A stretch of DNA of 64,000 bases from Sorghum bicolor (lineage: Eukaryota; Streptophyta; Magnoliopsida; Poales; Poaceae), in contig NC_012871.2 in NCBI RefSeq assembly GCF_000003195.3, positions 50,816,183 to 50,880,182 of the forward strand. The letters are read 5' to 3'. Shown piece by piece: positions 35,436 to 47,126 of the stretch. The translations under genes and the position numbers were made by a program. The notes under the pieces were generated by a model. It made no database searches. It had not been told where the DNA came from and was given only the letters and a program-made list of their open reading frames with translations. Within the stretch, counting starts at the first letter, position 1, and each line of letters opens with the position of its first letter.

Positions 35436-35962
35436 GTTGCCCCGATGAGTGTGTCCACTATCTATATTTTAAGAGCCTGCCGTGACCCCTGATTAGACTA
35501 TGTCTACCTATGCATCTCAATAAGTGATCATGCTACAAACCAAGCTAGATGCATTTGTTATGCCCTCCTATGGGATTAAAAACGATAACCCTTGAATACT
35601 CACGGGTTGAAATGCTACAATGATAGTTCTGTTCGCTTGCAGTTTATTCTTTATATTCATGAACTATTGATTGGCGTGCCTAAGTATCATTACTTAAGAT
35701 TGTAAACTCTGTGCATTTATCTGGCGCCGTGCTACAGCTTTGCATATCGTAAGTAAGGATGGTTAGGATGGCCAATCCGGCATTCCTAATTATTGTTACA
35801 AGACTGCACTGCTATGGCCGGCGCCGTTAAAGGCCTTGGGTTATCTCTCTGACATAACGATAGTTATGGTATACCAACACCTGACATTTCTGGTGCCATT
35901 GCTAATGATGGATTTATAGTCTATCTTTAGTAGTGACACTAAAAAATGCCAACAAGCATTTC

Positions 35963-35980
35963 TGGCGCTATTGCCGGGGA
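35963..35980 (+). other. Primer binding site of element C
   Basis: TGGCGCTATTGCCGGGGA lies 8 nt after the LTR end, two changes from the PBS of B and D. Earlier PBS-like copies lie inside the LTR near 35720, 35818 and 35890. Confidence 0.75.
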
Positions 35981-36115
35981 GGGTAAAGAACAATGCAAAC
36001 ATCTAGCTTTGGCATTTAGCACTGATTACAAAATAAGCATTGGTAGCCATAGTTTGAGCAGGCTAATCTTTGCTGTTTTCTTCCTCTTTTTATTGGAGTG
36101 AAAATAGAATAGTGT

Positions 36116-38587
36116 TTGAGCGGTTTCAACTTGCCGGTAAACTTCAACAGCAATCTGGAGGCACTCCTAAGGAAGAAAAGGACTCGTGCCGTTTCTTCCT
36201 CTACCATGGCGCCGACAGTCGAACCAATCACCCCCGCACCATCCGTTTCAACCACCATGGCCAGGTCACTCCGCGACTATTCCACCCTCGCTGTTGCCAA
36301 CGTGCCCGTTGGGCCCGCAGTCAACACTGGGAATGGAAACTTTGAGCTTTGCACTGGCCTACTCACGATGGTGCAGGCAAACCAGTTTTGTGGTTTGCCA
36401 AGTGAGGACTCAAACGCGCATCTATAGAACTTCCTTGAGCTGTGCGAAACCATCATCATCAAGGATGTCGCACCTGAAAGCGTCAAGCTTCGCTTGTTTC
36501 CCTTCTCCCTCTCGGGGAAGGCGAAGCAATGGTTCTACCAGAGCAAGGAAGTTGTCAACACGTGGGACAAATGTTCCGTAGCATTCCTTGTGAAATTTTT
36601 CCCCATGAGCAAAACAAATGCTCTGAGGGGAAAGATATCAAACTTCCAGCAGACTTCACTCGAATCCATTCCTGAGGCTTGGGAAAGGCTCTAGGAGTAC
36701 ATCCGGGCCTACCCCCACCACGGGATGGAAGATTGGCTCGTAATTTAGAATTTCTACGAAGGGCTCACGCCCATGTCTAAGGGGCAAGTCGATGCCGCTG
36801 CTGGAGGCACGTTCCTCTCCCTGACCATCGAGAATGCTACAGCATTAATTGAGAAGATGGTAGCCAACCAGAGTTGGGGAGAGGAACGCAAAACACAAAA
36901 AGGCATGCATACCGTGAAGGAGACGGATCTGCTTGCCACAAAAATAGACCTACTAATGAAGAGATTGGACGGACAGGCCACTGATCCTACCACTAGCACT
37001 GTCCAAGCCATCGACTCACGCATGACGTGTGCGAAATGTGGGAATGTTGGCCACATGGGGATCAATTGCCCTGGAACCTAGGAGGACACATCATTCATCA
37101 ACAACGGGTTCCGCCAACAACAGCAAGGTAATGGGTGGAACAACCAGAACCGCCCCCAAGGTAATAACTCCCGTTTTAATTCCTCCCAGCCTTCGCTGAA
37201 AGATCTTGTGCTAGGTTAGGCCAAAATCAATGAAAATCTTGTTAAAAAGCTTTCTGAAAACGATCAAATGTTTGTCAACATAAATACAAAGCTTGATGGC
37301 CTGACCCTCTCTGTTAGAGATTAGCTAGCTTTTAATAAGAAGATCTAGTTAAAAGTAGCTCAGCTTGCTTTTGCCGCTAAAGCTGTTGTTTCTCCGGATT
37401 CTATGAAAAATGTAAATGCGGTGACCACGAGAGGGGGTAAGACCACTCGTGATCCCCCTTATCCTAACCATAAGACAGGAAGGGTGCCACGGCAACAGGA
37501 GGAAACACAGGCAGAAGGGCCGGCTCAACCATCAGAAGAATCCATGGAAGACGAGCCGACCCCAAACAACTATGGGGACAGCACGATGCTACCCTTTCCC
37601 AGAAGAGAAAGGAGGAAGAAGAAGGATGGAAATGAACAGTTCCTCCGCTTCGTGGAAATGGTCAAAAAGACACACGTCAGTGTACCATTGATGGATGTCT
37701 TGCATATTTCGTCCTACTCCAGGTTCATCAAGGACATCATCAACAAGAAGCGACCATTGTCGTCCACTGAAGTTGTCAAGCTGACAGAAGAATGTAGCGC
37801 AGCTATACTCAATGAGCTGCCTGAGAAGAAGTAGGATCCTAGGTGCCCCACAATCTCTTGCTCAATTGGGGCCCAGCAATTCAACCACACCCTATGTGAT
37901 TTAGGGGCGAGTGTGAGCATCATGCCGAAATCAGTCTTTGACAGGCTGAACTTCACCAACTTGGAGCCAACCACCATGACACTCCAGTTGGTAGACTCGT
38001 CAGTCCGGTACCTGGTAGGGATTGCTCAAGACATCCCTGTCAAGATCAGAGGATACTATGTTCTAGTGGATTTTGTGGTGCTCAACATGGAGCTCACTAA
38101 AGAAACACCACTAATCCTGGGAAGACCATTCTTGAGTACGGCTGGAGCACAGATTGATGTTGGGGCTGGAGAAATCCGCTTCAACATTAATGGCCAAGAA
38201 GAGAAGTTCGAGTTCAGGCCACGCGGTCAACAAGAGTGCAACATGATACGCATCCTCTATGGGCCAAACCCCCAAGGTATCAGGCAGGTTGAGATCCAGC
38301 CTCAACTTATTAAAAATACAAAAATATCTAAGAAAAAGCCAGAGCCAAAAGAAAAGGTGGCTCCTAAGAAAAATAATAAGGAGCAGAAAAAGAAAATAGC
38401 TCCTAAAAAGAATGAAAAGAGGGATGAAGTCCCCAAGCCTTCACAACTGAAGCAGGTGTGGACACCAAAGCAGAAGGTTGAACAAACTTCCACACCTCCA
38501 AAGGTGATACTGCTAAAGTGGAGGCCCAAGCAGGTGCAACCGTCTACTCCTCCCAAGACGGATGTGCCATCATCAAGAAAGAAGTAA
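36116..38587 (+). pseudogene. Gag-protease of element C: one frame broken only by TAG codons
   Basis: A single frame of 824 codons runs through Gag and protease. Gag phrases are NFELCTGLLTMVQANQFCG, LFPFSLSGKAKQWF, SKTNALRGKI, IPEAWERL and YPHHGMEDWL. The zinc knuckle C-AKC-GNVGHMGIN-C is at 37028-37069, the protease active site CDLGASVSIMP at about 37895 and the flap TPLILGRPFLSTAGA near 38105. A lysine-rich tail ends at 38587. In-frame stops are TAG at 36425, 36692, 36746, 37079, 37217, 37322, 37346 and 37832, with no TAA or TGA. No ATG is evident at the expected start. No RT or integrase follows. Confidence 0.85.
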
Positions 38588-39020
38588 TGGGAGAAGAGTC
38601 CCGCTCAACGGACTATAAAGATGAGCTCTTGCCGAAGGTAAATCGGTAAGTTATCCCTAGGTATGTTTTTACTTGTAAAAAAATATAAATATATATTTTC
38701 TTTTGAATTATTTATTTATTTTGAATAAATTCTTTCTATTTATGTTTTGAATAAATGGTGCATTTGTTGTATTTATGAGTAGTCCATATTGCCTCTATGA
38801 TCTTTTCTTCACTTTTGAATCTTTGTGATCATGGGTATCAATCACTCATAAATGCATGATAGTGTGATAGCTTTTAGAAAGTTTTCAAAATTCAAAACTC
38901 TATCCCACACACTATCACTCTGATTCCACTGTGTATCATGATTGATTGTAACCAGGATCGTGAAATACTCACAGAGGGAAAGAAATTCCTGAAAGACTGA
39001 GGCCGACTGGTGGACCCAGT
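38588..39020 (+). other. Non-coding spacer of element C
   Basis: AT-rich sequence after the protease frame with no domain. It leads into the promoter-like block of the next ORF. Confidence 0.5.
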
Positions 39021-39259
39021 GGGGCGGCCGCACCCTGGTGCGGGCGCACCCCTAGGTCTGCCAATCGGCCCCAATCTTTTTCCCTTCCTCTTCTGCACTG
39101 ATTAGCATCACGTCCATGGTTACGATCAAGTTGTTTCCAAATCAGAGACTGTGTTAGCACCTATAAAATCCTCCATAGGCCTCTTCTCTTCTCACACCAA
39201 CCATTTCTCATCTCCCTCTTGTGAAGATTGCTAAGCTCTCCCATTCTTCAGTAGTGACC
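39021..39259 (+). promoter_or_regulatory. Internal promoter-like block of element C
   Basis: A GC palindrome block GCGGCCGCACCCTGGTGCGG (about 39025-39050) is followed by TATAAAA at 39163-39169. A CT-rich leader then runs to the ATG at 39260. The same palindrome phrase occurs in the LTR of C (about 25949-25975, 41513-41535), also 115-140 bp before a TATA box. Confidence 0.55.
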
Positions 39260-39841
39260 ATGTCTAGGTATGCCCTCTCACTGATCAATGCTCCCAAGAC
39301 CATAGCCAATCTAGACATAGCACCTTACCAAGAGAGTTCTAGCAAGGAGGTCCATGTTGAGAAGAGAAAGTCATTAGCGTTGTTACCAGCAAACCACAAA
39401 GTGCCCACCAATAGCGCCGCCAACATACCCGCTACTGCCCGTTCGTCCACTAGCAACATAGGACTTAAGAGAAAAGCCCCTAGTGGTGATAGGCAAGGCA
39501 ATCATGCTGGTAGCAAGATGGGTGGCAAGGCCAAGAAGACGGAATCATCTAGTACTCTCCCTAGGATCAGGAGGCACTTGCCACAGCCGTCAATCAAGTG
39601 TCATGCAGGACAGTACGAGAGCAACGATGAAGAAGATGATCCCAATATCATAGCCAAGCTTTTAGCTAAGCAGGCTAGCCTACGTGCTGAGTTACGGGTT
39701 TTAGAAGATGACCTAGAGGAAAAGAACACTGAGATTAGGAACCTCAGTGATGATGTTAATAGGTTTCGCTTCAAGTTTAATACTAAACTTAGAAAGGTCG
39801 CTGAAGCCTTAGGTGTTGGTCGCCTTGTTGAAGATCTTTAG
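39260..39841 (+). CDS. Small intact accessory ORF of element C (193 aa, basic middle, coiled-coil end)
   Basis: ATG at 39260 (MSRYALSLINAPKTIANLDI) is the first after the TATA box and leader; it ends with TAG at 39839. The middle is serine/lysine-rich with nuclear-localisation-like KRKAPSGDRQG and GGKAKK. Then comes an acidic EEDD stretch, followed by a heptad-rich segment (LLAKQASLRAELRVLEDDLE, then NTEIRNLSDDVNRF) that should form a coiled coil. I recognise no family. It lies after the protease frame and before the PPT, where Athila elements often have a third ORF. It has no stop, whereas gag of the same element has eight. Confidence 0.55.
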   Translation: MSRYALSLINAPKTIANLDIAPYQESSSKEVHVEKRKSLALLPANHKVPTNSAANIPATARSSTSNIGLKRKAPSGDRQGNHAGSKMGGKAKKTESSSTLPRIRRHLPQPSIKCHAGQYESNDEEDDPNIIAKLLAKQASLRAELRVLEDDLEEKNTEIRNLSDDVNRFRFKFNTKLRKVAEALGVGRLVEDL

Positions 39842-41190
39842 ACCACACCTCCTGCACGAATCTTTGTTTAGGCACATTTTTCCTTTTCACAATATTTATG
39901 TTTCAAATATTTTTTTCCCTTCCAATGTAATGTGCCTATTCAAAGTTATAAAAAAAAATCAAATGAAATGTTTAAAATGATGTTACATTCATACTCCATC
40001 GAACATGTCTCCTATGTTCAAATATGTTTTTGCATACTTTTTATTCTTAGCTAATATCCCTAGAGATTTATGAACACTTGTTATAGGGACCCCATTTTAT
40101 CTAAGTAATTGATGTATGTGATATAGTAGGATGACATGATGCTTGTTGGTTCTTGCAAAGTACTTGGGTTTTCTTTTATAAAAAGCAAAATTCAATAGCA
40201 AGTTTCTCGAATGATCAAGCTTTATTCCTACCATAGCCAAATATTTGTTCATGATTAAAACCTTCTACATATGCTGCTTGCTCTGTGTTGAGTTTGGTCA
40301 AATTTTTGGACCGCTGTCGAGAGATGTTTCATGCCTCTAAGATCATAATACACTTGCACCCCACCATATAAAAGCCGACTCTCACAAAATTTTGCCAACT
40401 CTTACACTGAGGGTTGCGCACATATATCCACCAAATAAAAATGTCAATATCTCACCCTGAGAATTGTGCATTCATATACATTCCTTGCATTTGTTATCAT
40501 AAAGCTCTCTTTCGTTTTCATCAGAATCATAGGAATGGGCTATATATATAAAAAAATTATTATGAGAAAAAGCCAAAGGGGCAAAACGGGGAAAGATTCA
40601 TACCCATCAAAAAAATTGTGTTATAGCCCATATCCTCTCAAGTTTTTCATCTCATTTCAAAAGAGAGTCTTGACGCAAGGAATGTTGCAATAAAAGTAGT
40701 GATAGGATTCCACCAAAAATTCCACACACTTGCACATTCTAATCTAAGGGTATGGTGTACTCCCTCCAATATAGTCCTGGGTTTGACTCGACAACATATG
40801 TAGGGTAAGTAAGTTCCACCATCATACCTACCCAAAACTCCAGATAAGCCTTTTAGAAGTAGGATGATCAAAAAGAAGGCATCAACTCTTTATGCCTTGG
40901 TAAGGAACCACTCACATATTAGGAGGGACTTGAGAGCATCATTCAAGAAACATATGCTATCTTTATTTTTCAAAATCTTGCAAAACCCTAAGTTTTTGCG
41001 CAGGGACTATGTAAGAGGATTTAAATCCAGGCTGTTCCATGTTTCAATTACCCAAGATAGCTTGGTAAACACTTTTAAGTTCATAAATCCAGGTGAAGCT
41101 CGGAATAACCTGTATGTAGATTCTTTTGACAAGGAAGATGAACCCATTTGGTCTTTAGTGCCTTCACTCGAGGACGAGCAAAGGACCAAG
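39842..41190 (+). other. Non-coding 3' internal region of element C
   Basis: AT-rich and without domains. Its end (ACTCGAGGACGAGCAAAGGA) resembles the end of D (AGGGACGAGCAAGAGG), supporting a shared ancestry of C, D, B and G. Confidence 0.55.
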
Positions 41191-41201
41191 TGTGGGGGAG
41201 T
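41191..41201 (+). other. Polypurine tract of element C
   Basis: TGTGGGGGAGT directly precedes the 3' LTR at 41202. Confidence 0.8.
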
Positions 41202-42182
41202 TGTTGGTACCCCTTATCTTATAATTATAAACATCATTTTAATAAATAAAATAAATAGAGGGTAGGGCTTTGAACTCACCTTTCCACAAGTTTTGTTGCA
41301 AATATCAATTTCAGGTATGACACGTGGAAAGGCGCAAAAGACATGAGAAAGCGCACTTCAAGAAAGCATAGTCAGAAAAGGCGCAAATCAAAGATAAATG
41401 GAAAAGCCCACCAAAACACCGAACTGGATCCATCCATAACCACGAGAAGGATCAGGGCCCAGAGACGAACCGACCACGCGAAGGCGGTGGCCAGGGGGGC
41501 ACACCAGTGGTGCGGCCGCAGCCTGGTGCGAGCGCACACACCCCCCCGTGGCGGCTACCCGGTCCCACCTTTTTGAGGCGGTTGCATGGCGGCATGCATA
41601 GGACGGTTTCACCTCCTACCAAATTTAGATCGCCATGAACCATCCTTGTTGGGCTATATATAGATGGCTCCACACCATTCAACACACACACACACCATCA
41701 TTTAGAGCAATACACCTCACATTTCTACACTTGTTCTTTAGTTTAGATTTAGTAGTAGAGCAAGGCAAAACTAGCAAGGAGAGCTTGTCTCCTTGGAGGA
41801 TCTTAGAACTTCTTGGTATGAATACAATTCAGTTCTCCTGAGCAAGTTCTTATCTTATTTATATGATTATGCAATTGAATTAGAGTATAGTTGTGGTCAT
41901 ATCTTGTTCATAGTATATGAACTAGTTCTTAGTTCTTGTGCTATGTTCTTGATGTGTTCATCCTTGTTCTTCATCGTTCATCGAATTAGTATGAATAAAC
42001 AAAGGATTAAGATTGGGGTAATAGTTCGTTGGGCTGTGATGGCCACTCTTAGCCGAGCCTGCCAATCCAAAGGGTTGGGGTCCCGGGAGGCTAGGAGACG
42101 TTTCCAATTACACGGGCTAGGTGCTCGGGTATGCGGAGATCAGCGGATGTGCGGGTATCTTTCGGGTAGAGGGATAGGTGGC
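41202..42182 (+). repeat. 3' LTR of element C, first piece
   Basis: It begins TGTTGGTACCCCTTATC and is colinear with 25668-26024 plus 26549-26996 of the 5' LTR. It keeps the TATATATAG box (about 41653) and a short CA repeat (41683-41694) that the 5' copy lacks. It is cut by element E at 42183. Confidence 0.9.
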
Positions 42183-42644
42183 TATCGACGAAAGCTGGTC
42201 GGCAGTCTACCTTGGGGTATACCCACGGTAGTAGTTTATCGGTAGACGGTGCGCAAACTACGAACTCGATGGTGACGCAAGACACGGACAAGCTTTTTAT
42301 CCAGGTTCGGCCGCCGAGTTGGCGTAATACCTACGTCCTGCGTCTGGTTGTATTGATTTGTGTTGAGAGAATATGATGTGTCCTAGGGGGGTCCCTTGCC
42401 CCTCCTTATATAGTCTGGAGGGCAGGGTTACAGATCTGGGAACTAATCCTAGTCGGTTACAATTGCCATGGATAATTCGATATCAATTCCTATCCTAACC
42501 GACTAGAATCCTGCTTGATCTCCACATCTTGTTTCCTTGCGCGAAACTCCGGGTCGTCGGATCAAGCCTTGAACTCGTCTCGTAATGGGCCAAGCCTCCT
42601 GGCCAAAGTCTAGCCGTAAGGGTATAGGGGTTTATACCCCCACA
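42183..42644 (-). repeat. 3' LTR of element E
   Basis: On the minus strand it runs from TGTGGGGGTATAAACCCC to ...TCGATA; the terminal CA has become TA in this copy. The TATA box TATATAAGG (minus) is near 42405. The purine tract GCTCGGGGACTAGC (minus) adjoins it at 42645-42658. Confidence 0.93.
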
Positions 42645-43230
42645 GCTAGTCCCCGAGCACCATGTATTGTGATGTAACACGCCGTCTTGAGCTTCTTCGA
42701 TCAGTGAGACTTGACGTCTTCAATAAGTGGGAAAGTCGCCCAAACAGTTGCAACGGTTCTTTGACCAACTCAAAAGACAGTTGATCAACATTGACATCGA
42801 AGAAGCGAGTTGTTCGAAGAATGCATGGTGCTCTAAATTAAAAAAGATTTCTTTCCTGGTGAAGTGTGCCCACTTTACTTTTTTGAAAGGTATAAACATC
42901 AAAAAAGCAAGCATATTCACCGCAAGGTGAAGTGTGCCCACTTAGTCCCCGAGCCTGGTAGTAGGTGACGTAGGCACGTGGTGCCAGGGTCAAAATAAAA
43001 GTCCTCAAAGAAATTCTGTAACTGAGATGCGTCGCCAGATGCATCGTACCGATGTAGTCCCCGAGCTTGCTGGAAGGCGAAGTATGAGCCTTGTAGCAAG
43101 GTCTAAAAAATTGAATGTACCAGTCCGTCTGCAATAGACTAATCGACCAGTCCCCGGGTGTATAATAGTATGACGACCAGTCCCCAATCACCAAGTGCAC
43201 TCCTTAGAATTCTGCGTTGCTATACTGTAC
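42645..43230. other. Non-coding region of element E next to the 3' LTR
   Basis: It contains scattered AGTCCCCGAGC and GACCAGTCCCC phrases (for example near 42945, 43058, 43145 and 43171), which lead into the tandem array. No coding frame is supported. Confidence 0.6.
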
Positions 43231-43558
43231 GACCAGTCCCCGAGCATCGAGTTCTCGGTGGTCGGTGCAGTCTTTTGAAGTTCCGAGCTGATAAACTGGG
43301 CAACCAGTCCCCGAGCGTCGAGTGCTCGGTGGTCGGTGCAGTCCTTGAAGTTCCGAGATGATAGACTGGGCGACCAGTCCCCGAGCGTCGAGTGCTCGGT
43401 GGTCGGTGCAGTCCTTGAAGTTCCGAGCTGATAGACTGGGCGACCAGTCCCCGAGCGTCGAGTGCTCGGTGGTCGGTGCAGTCCTTGAAGTTCCGAGCTG
43501 ATAGACTGGGCGACCAGTCCCCGAGCGTCGAGTGCTCGGTGGTCGGTGCAGTCCCCGG
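43231..43558. repeat. 70 bp tandem repeat array in element E, about 4.7 copies
   Basis: The phrase ACCAGTCCCCGAGC occurs at about 43232, 43303, 43373, 43443 and 43513 (71, 70, 70, 70 bp apart). The phrase GTGCTCGGTGGTCGGTGCAG lies inside each unit. Copies are nearly identical, so both strands show false open frames of 120-134 codons. The location between 3' LTR and antisense gene is typical for variable arrays in Tat elements. Confidence 0.92.
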
Positions 43559-43846
43559 ACTGTTGACTCTCTGGCATATTTGTCTTCTTTTTATTGAAAC
43601 GATCTTTTCAGTTAAAGTTGACACGACGAGACCTCATGATGGGTTGTCAGATGGACGCATGAAAAGTTGCGCCTGGCAACTGTACAGCCGCCCTTTGCGT
43701 GGTTTGAGAAAAAGGGAACCATCAATTGGTACGAAAACTCCGCCGCATTAATTGTCTATAATCATTATAAACCGAAACGCCGCATCCGCCGCATGGCCCG
43801 CCCACTTCCCGAGAATACGGGAAGTGGGAGAGGTGGAATTGCGGGT

Positions 43847-43853
43847 TATAAAA
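43847..43853 (+). promoter_or_regulatory. TATA box of the antisense gene in element E
   Basis: TATAAAA lies 117 bp upstream of the ATG at 43964 with a C-rich leader. The gene runs against gag-pol, so this box cannot serve the retroelement RNA. Confidence 0.65.
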
Positions 43854-43963
43854 GCCTGACAGTTCCGCCTGTGCTCCTTACCCTGCCATTGCCCTCAAGC
43901 CTTCCATTTTCGCCTCCTTCAATCACCTGCATCTTCGTAACCCAAATCCACTTCTCACCTCCA

Positions 43964-46900
43964 ATGGCGAAGAGCAACGCCAAGAAGAGGGCTGAACTGA
44001 TGGCCAAGGAATGGAAGAAGTCCCGCAGCACCACCAAATCCCTCGGTGACCTCGTCGACATGGGACTCCTGCACAGCTCAGAGCTCGGCGGCTGGAGAGC
44101 ACCGGAAGGAGAAAGCTTCCCCGACCCTCGTGCCGGTGAGATCGTCGTGTTTGAAGATTTCGTTAAGAGGGGCTTTGGGGTTCCGGTTCATCCTTTTCTC
44201 CAAGGTCTTCTTCTGTATTATGAGATCGGGATTTGCAATCTGCACCCGAACTCAATCCTCCTTATTTCCACGTTTATTCATCTGTGCGAGGCTATGTTGG
44301 CATAGAGCCGCACTTCGATCTTTTTCGTTACCTTTTCTGCTTGAGGAAGAAGGGAGCAGTTGGAGGCTCCAAGGTTGCAGGTGGAGTATACCTCAACCTT
44401 CATGATGGAATGAAGAATCACTATCTGCACTGTCCATGGAACACTTCCTTGACCGAATGGTATAGGAAGTGGTTCTACGTCAGGGAGGAACCGGGCAGCT
44501 CCACGTTCTGCGACGTGGGGTACATTCCCGAGAAGAGGGTAAGCTGGACCGACCGCCCGGAGTTTGACGGTCAAGTGGCAGATCTGATGAAGCTGATCGA
44601 CTGGTCGCGCCTGGATGGACTTGGCGTGGTCGGCAACTTCATTTGTCGTCGGGTGATGCCCTGCCAGAAGAGGGTGCACTCGGCGTACGAGTATTCCGGA
44701 AGCGTGGACCCGACCAGGATGCGACCGGAGATCTTGGAGAAGGCGGAGGTACAACGGCTGTTGAACGAGCTGTTCAACTTTGCAGACGGAGGCTTCATCC
44801 GCGGCAGTGATCGGGTGCAAGCCTTCAAATTAGGCCGACCAGCACCAAAGGTATGTTGCAGAGTATTTTGTTTTAGCATTCGTATATCGTCTGTAGCTGA
44901 CTAATCTTTGTTGCTTTTGCAGATCGGCAATGTCGACCGGTGCACAGTGTATGTATCACTGGCACCGGGGATGGAGAATCCTGCGGGAGAAGACTTGCCA
45001 GAAGGCGATGCTGCTAGGTGTACTCGTTACACCAGCAGCGAGGAGGAACAAGCCCACCCCGTCCCGACCACCGAGGAGAGGGTAGCGGGGAAAAGGCCAT
45101 TGCCGGCAGATCCCTTGCCGACACCGATGTTGCCGGCAGATCTACCGGCGGAGAGCAGCCGAGCGCCGAAGCGCCGTCGGCTCGTGCGGATCGTTGACGA
45201 CGACGACGACGACGACGAGGAGGCTGCGCCATCGTTAGTCCGACGGCCTCGGAGCCGCCCAGATAATGCGCCGGCCGCTGCTGATCGAGTGGCCAGCGAC
45301 CCCCCTGCGCCGCAAGCTGTCGAGATGCCGACCGGCCGGGCGAGGAGGAGGTTCACCGCGACCCACCGTCGATCAGACCTGTAAGTGTTCGACTTACGTA
45401 TTTTGGACTCCTCTTTGCTCTTTTTTTTTTAAATTATACTTTTGCTCCTGTAGTGCGGCGTCGGATGTCGACCCCGGCCAGGCTGCCAGCCAGGGGACGG
45501 GCGAGCCTGTCCGCGCTGCTGAAGATACGGCCCCCCAGACCGCAGAGCAGCCTACAGCTGCAGCCACGCCTGGGAGCACCGAGGGGCTCCCGACCGCGGC
45601 ACCGACTACGATGGGCAGCCCGACCAGGGGTGAAGAGGCTCCCCCAGCCGGCTCCATAGAAGAGGAGGGAAGACCCCCGACCCCTCCTCCTGCCGGGGGG
45701 AGTGAAGTCCCCACGCCGCCCCGAGCAGGAACCTCTTCGGCTGCAGTCTCCCCAGGTCTGGTCCGAGGGCCAGTAATGCCTGGGACCACCACCGGGGGTG
45801 ACGCGGCGCAGGAGGAAACCCGGGCGGCCTCCGATGACGAGGTGGAGGAGATTGAGGGTCGTCCCCGTGATGGCCGCCAACACGTGTATGTGTGGCGCCA
45901 ACGCGGGGATCACTTTATCGGGCATGAGGAGCTCGCCGAGACCGAGGAGGCCGCCAGGGTGGAGCGCGCGGCCAAGCGCCTCGTCGACGAAGTCAAGGTA
46001 AGCGACTTTTTGTACTGCTGTACATTCGATGCCTTGTCTTGCATAGTCATTATATGCTCGCTTTGTAGGGCGCGATGAAAACGGCAAAGTACCGGAAACG
46101 GTGCTTTGACCAGATAGAAGGCGTCGTGGCCGAGAACAAGGCCCTTGCCGCAGAGGTAGACCGGCTGCGGTCGGAAATCGGGGAGAAGGTGGCCGAGATG
46201 AGTGCCCAAGAGGAGCGTCGTCTCGACCTCACTCGTCGCTTGGCCGACCAGTTCCGGCAGCGAGAAGGTTAGTCACACGCTCCGAGCAGCTTTGCGTACT
46301 TGTGTAGTTTGCTTTACTGACCAGTTTATGATTCACGCAGACTTGGAGGAGGAGGTGGCGCGCCTCCGACAAGAGAAGGAGCAGCTCAGTCAACAGCTCG
46401 CCGGTGCGCTGGAGTCCGGGCGGCGAGCGGGAGAGGAATTGGGTCGAAAGGACCGGGAACTATCTGGTAATGGGTGCCGCCTTGTTAGCTGCTGCTTGTC
46501 GCCCCTTTGTTTGTTTGGTATGCCGAAAATAACGCTTTGTTTCGTTTGCAGTGCTCAAGGTGAACGCCAAGAAGCACCTGGATGATCTGATCAAGGACCG
46601 GGACTCCTGGAAGGTCAACTGTTGCAGGATATGGAAAGGAGTGTCCCCAGTCCTAGACCTGATCAGTCCCGAGCTCCCGGAGAGCCAGCCCCGCGCGCCG
46701 CAGTTGACCCCGGTCGAGAAGGCGCAACGGGCGTGGGACTGGCTCCAGCAGTTCGTGAAGGACGCCGGGGAGTTTGCCGGCGCGCACGTCCTTAGCATGG
46801 TGCGCGCCCACTACCCCCTGGTCGACTTGAGCAGGCTGGAGAAGGGGTACCCGAAGGAGGTCGGCCCACAGGAAGCGGACGAGCTTCGGGGTAGTCTGCT

Positions 46901-47126
46901 GGACTTGTCGTCGACAGTGATCGGCGACATCAATCTGTGCGGAACGGCCACTCCCCCAGACCAGCCGAGTTCAGATAAGTCGGCCAGGGAGTTGTCGGGC
47001 GCGTCCGTTGCAGGAGATGGGCGGTCGACGCCTGCGGTCTCGACCAGCCAGGCGCCGGTGGCCCCGACCCCTTCGTCCGGGCAGCAGGGCCAGGCGGGTG
47101 ATCAGCCCGAGCAGCTAGGCCAATAG
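43964..47126 (+). pseudogene. Antisense accessory gene of element E, PF04195-like, six exons, one frameshift
   Basis: Exons inferred from GT/AG borders are 43964-44850, 44923-45380, 45454-45997, 46069-46267, 46341-46466 and 46552-47126. Lengths sum to 2789, one short of a multiple of three, and the frame indeed slips by one near 44290-44300. Exon 1 holds the PF04195-type domain (FVKRGFGVPVHPFLQGLLLYY, IEPHFDLFRYLFCLRKKGAV). Exons 2-3 are acidic and proline-rich with an aspartate run, exons 4-5 are coiled coil (LAAEVDRLRSEIGEKVAEMS), and exon 6 is a conserved tail ending in TAG. Its role is unknown; a Tat accessory protein, probably nuclear. Confidence 0.75.

Larger units (their letters stand above)
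25668..35954 (+). repeat. 5' LTR of element C, interrupted by the Cassandra foldback and element D
   Basis: LTR pieces are 25668-26024, 26549-27280 and 35436-35954, together about 1.6 kb. They match the 3' LTR pieces 41202-42182 and 54246-54752 in order. Compared with the 3' copy, about 125 bp containing the TATATATAG box (41653-41661) are missing at the Cassandra insertion, so this copy has lost its promoter. The end ...AATGCCAACA is followed by the PBS. Confidence 0.85.

Noticed and set aside
36110..36127. Start codon of gag in C
   Set aside because: The frame opens at a TTG with TAG just before it; no ATG fits, so I did not assign a start.
43188..43751. Long repetitive frames on both strands, and a possible CRISPR-like array
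   Set aside because: This is a 70 bp head-to-tail array without spacers in a retrotransposon of a plant genome; frames are open because 70 bp units repeat nearly exactly.
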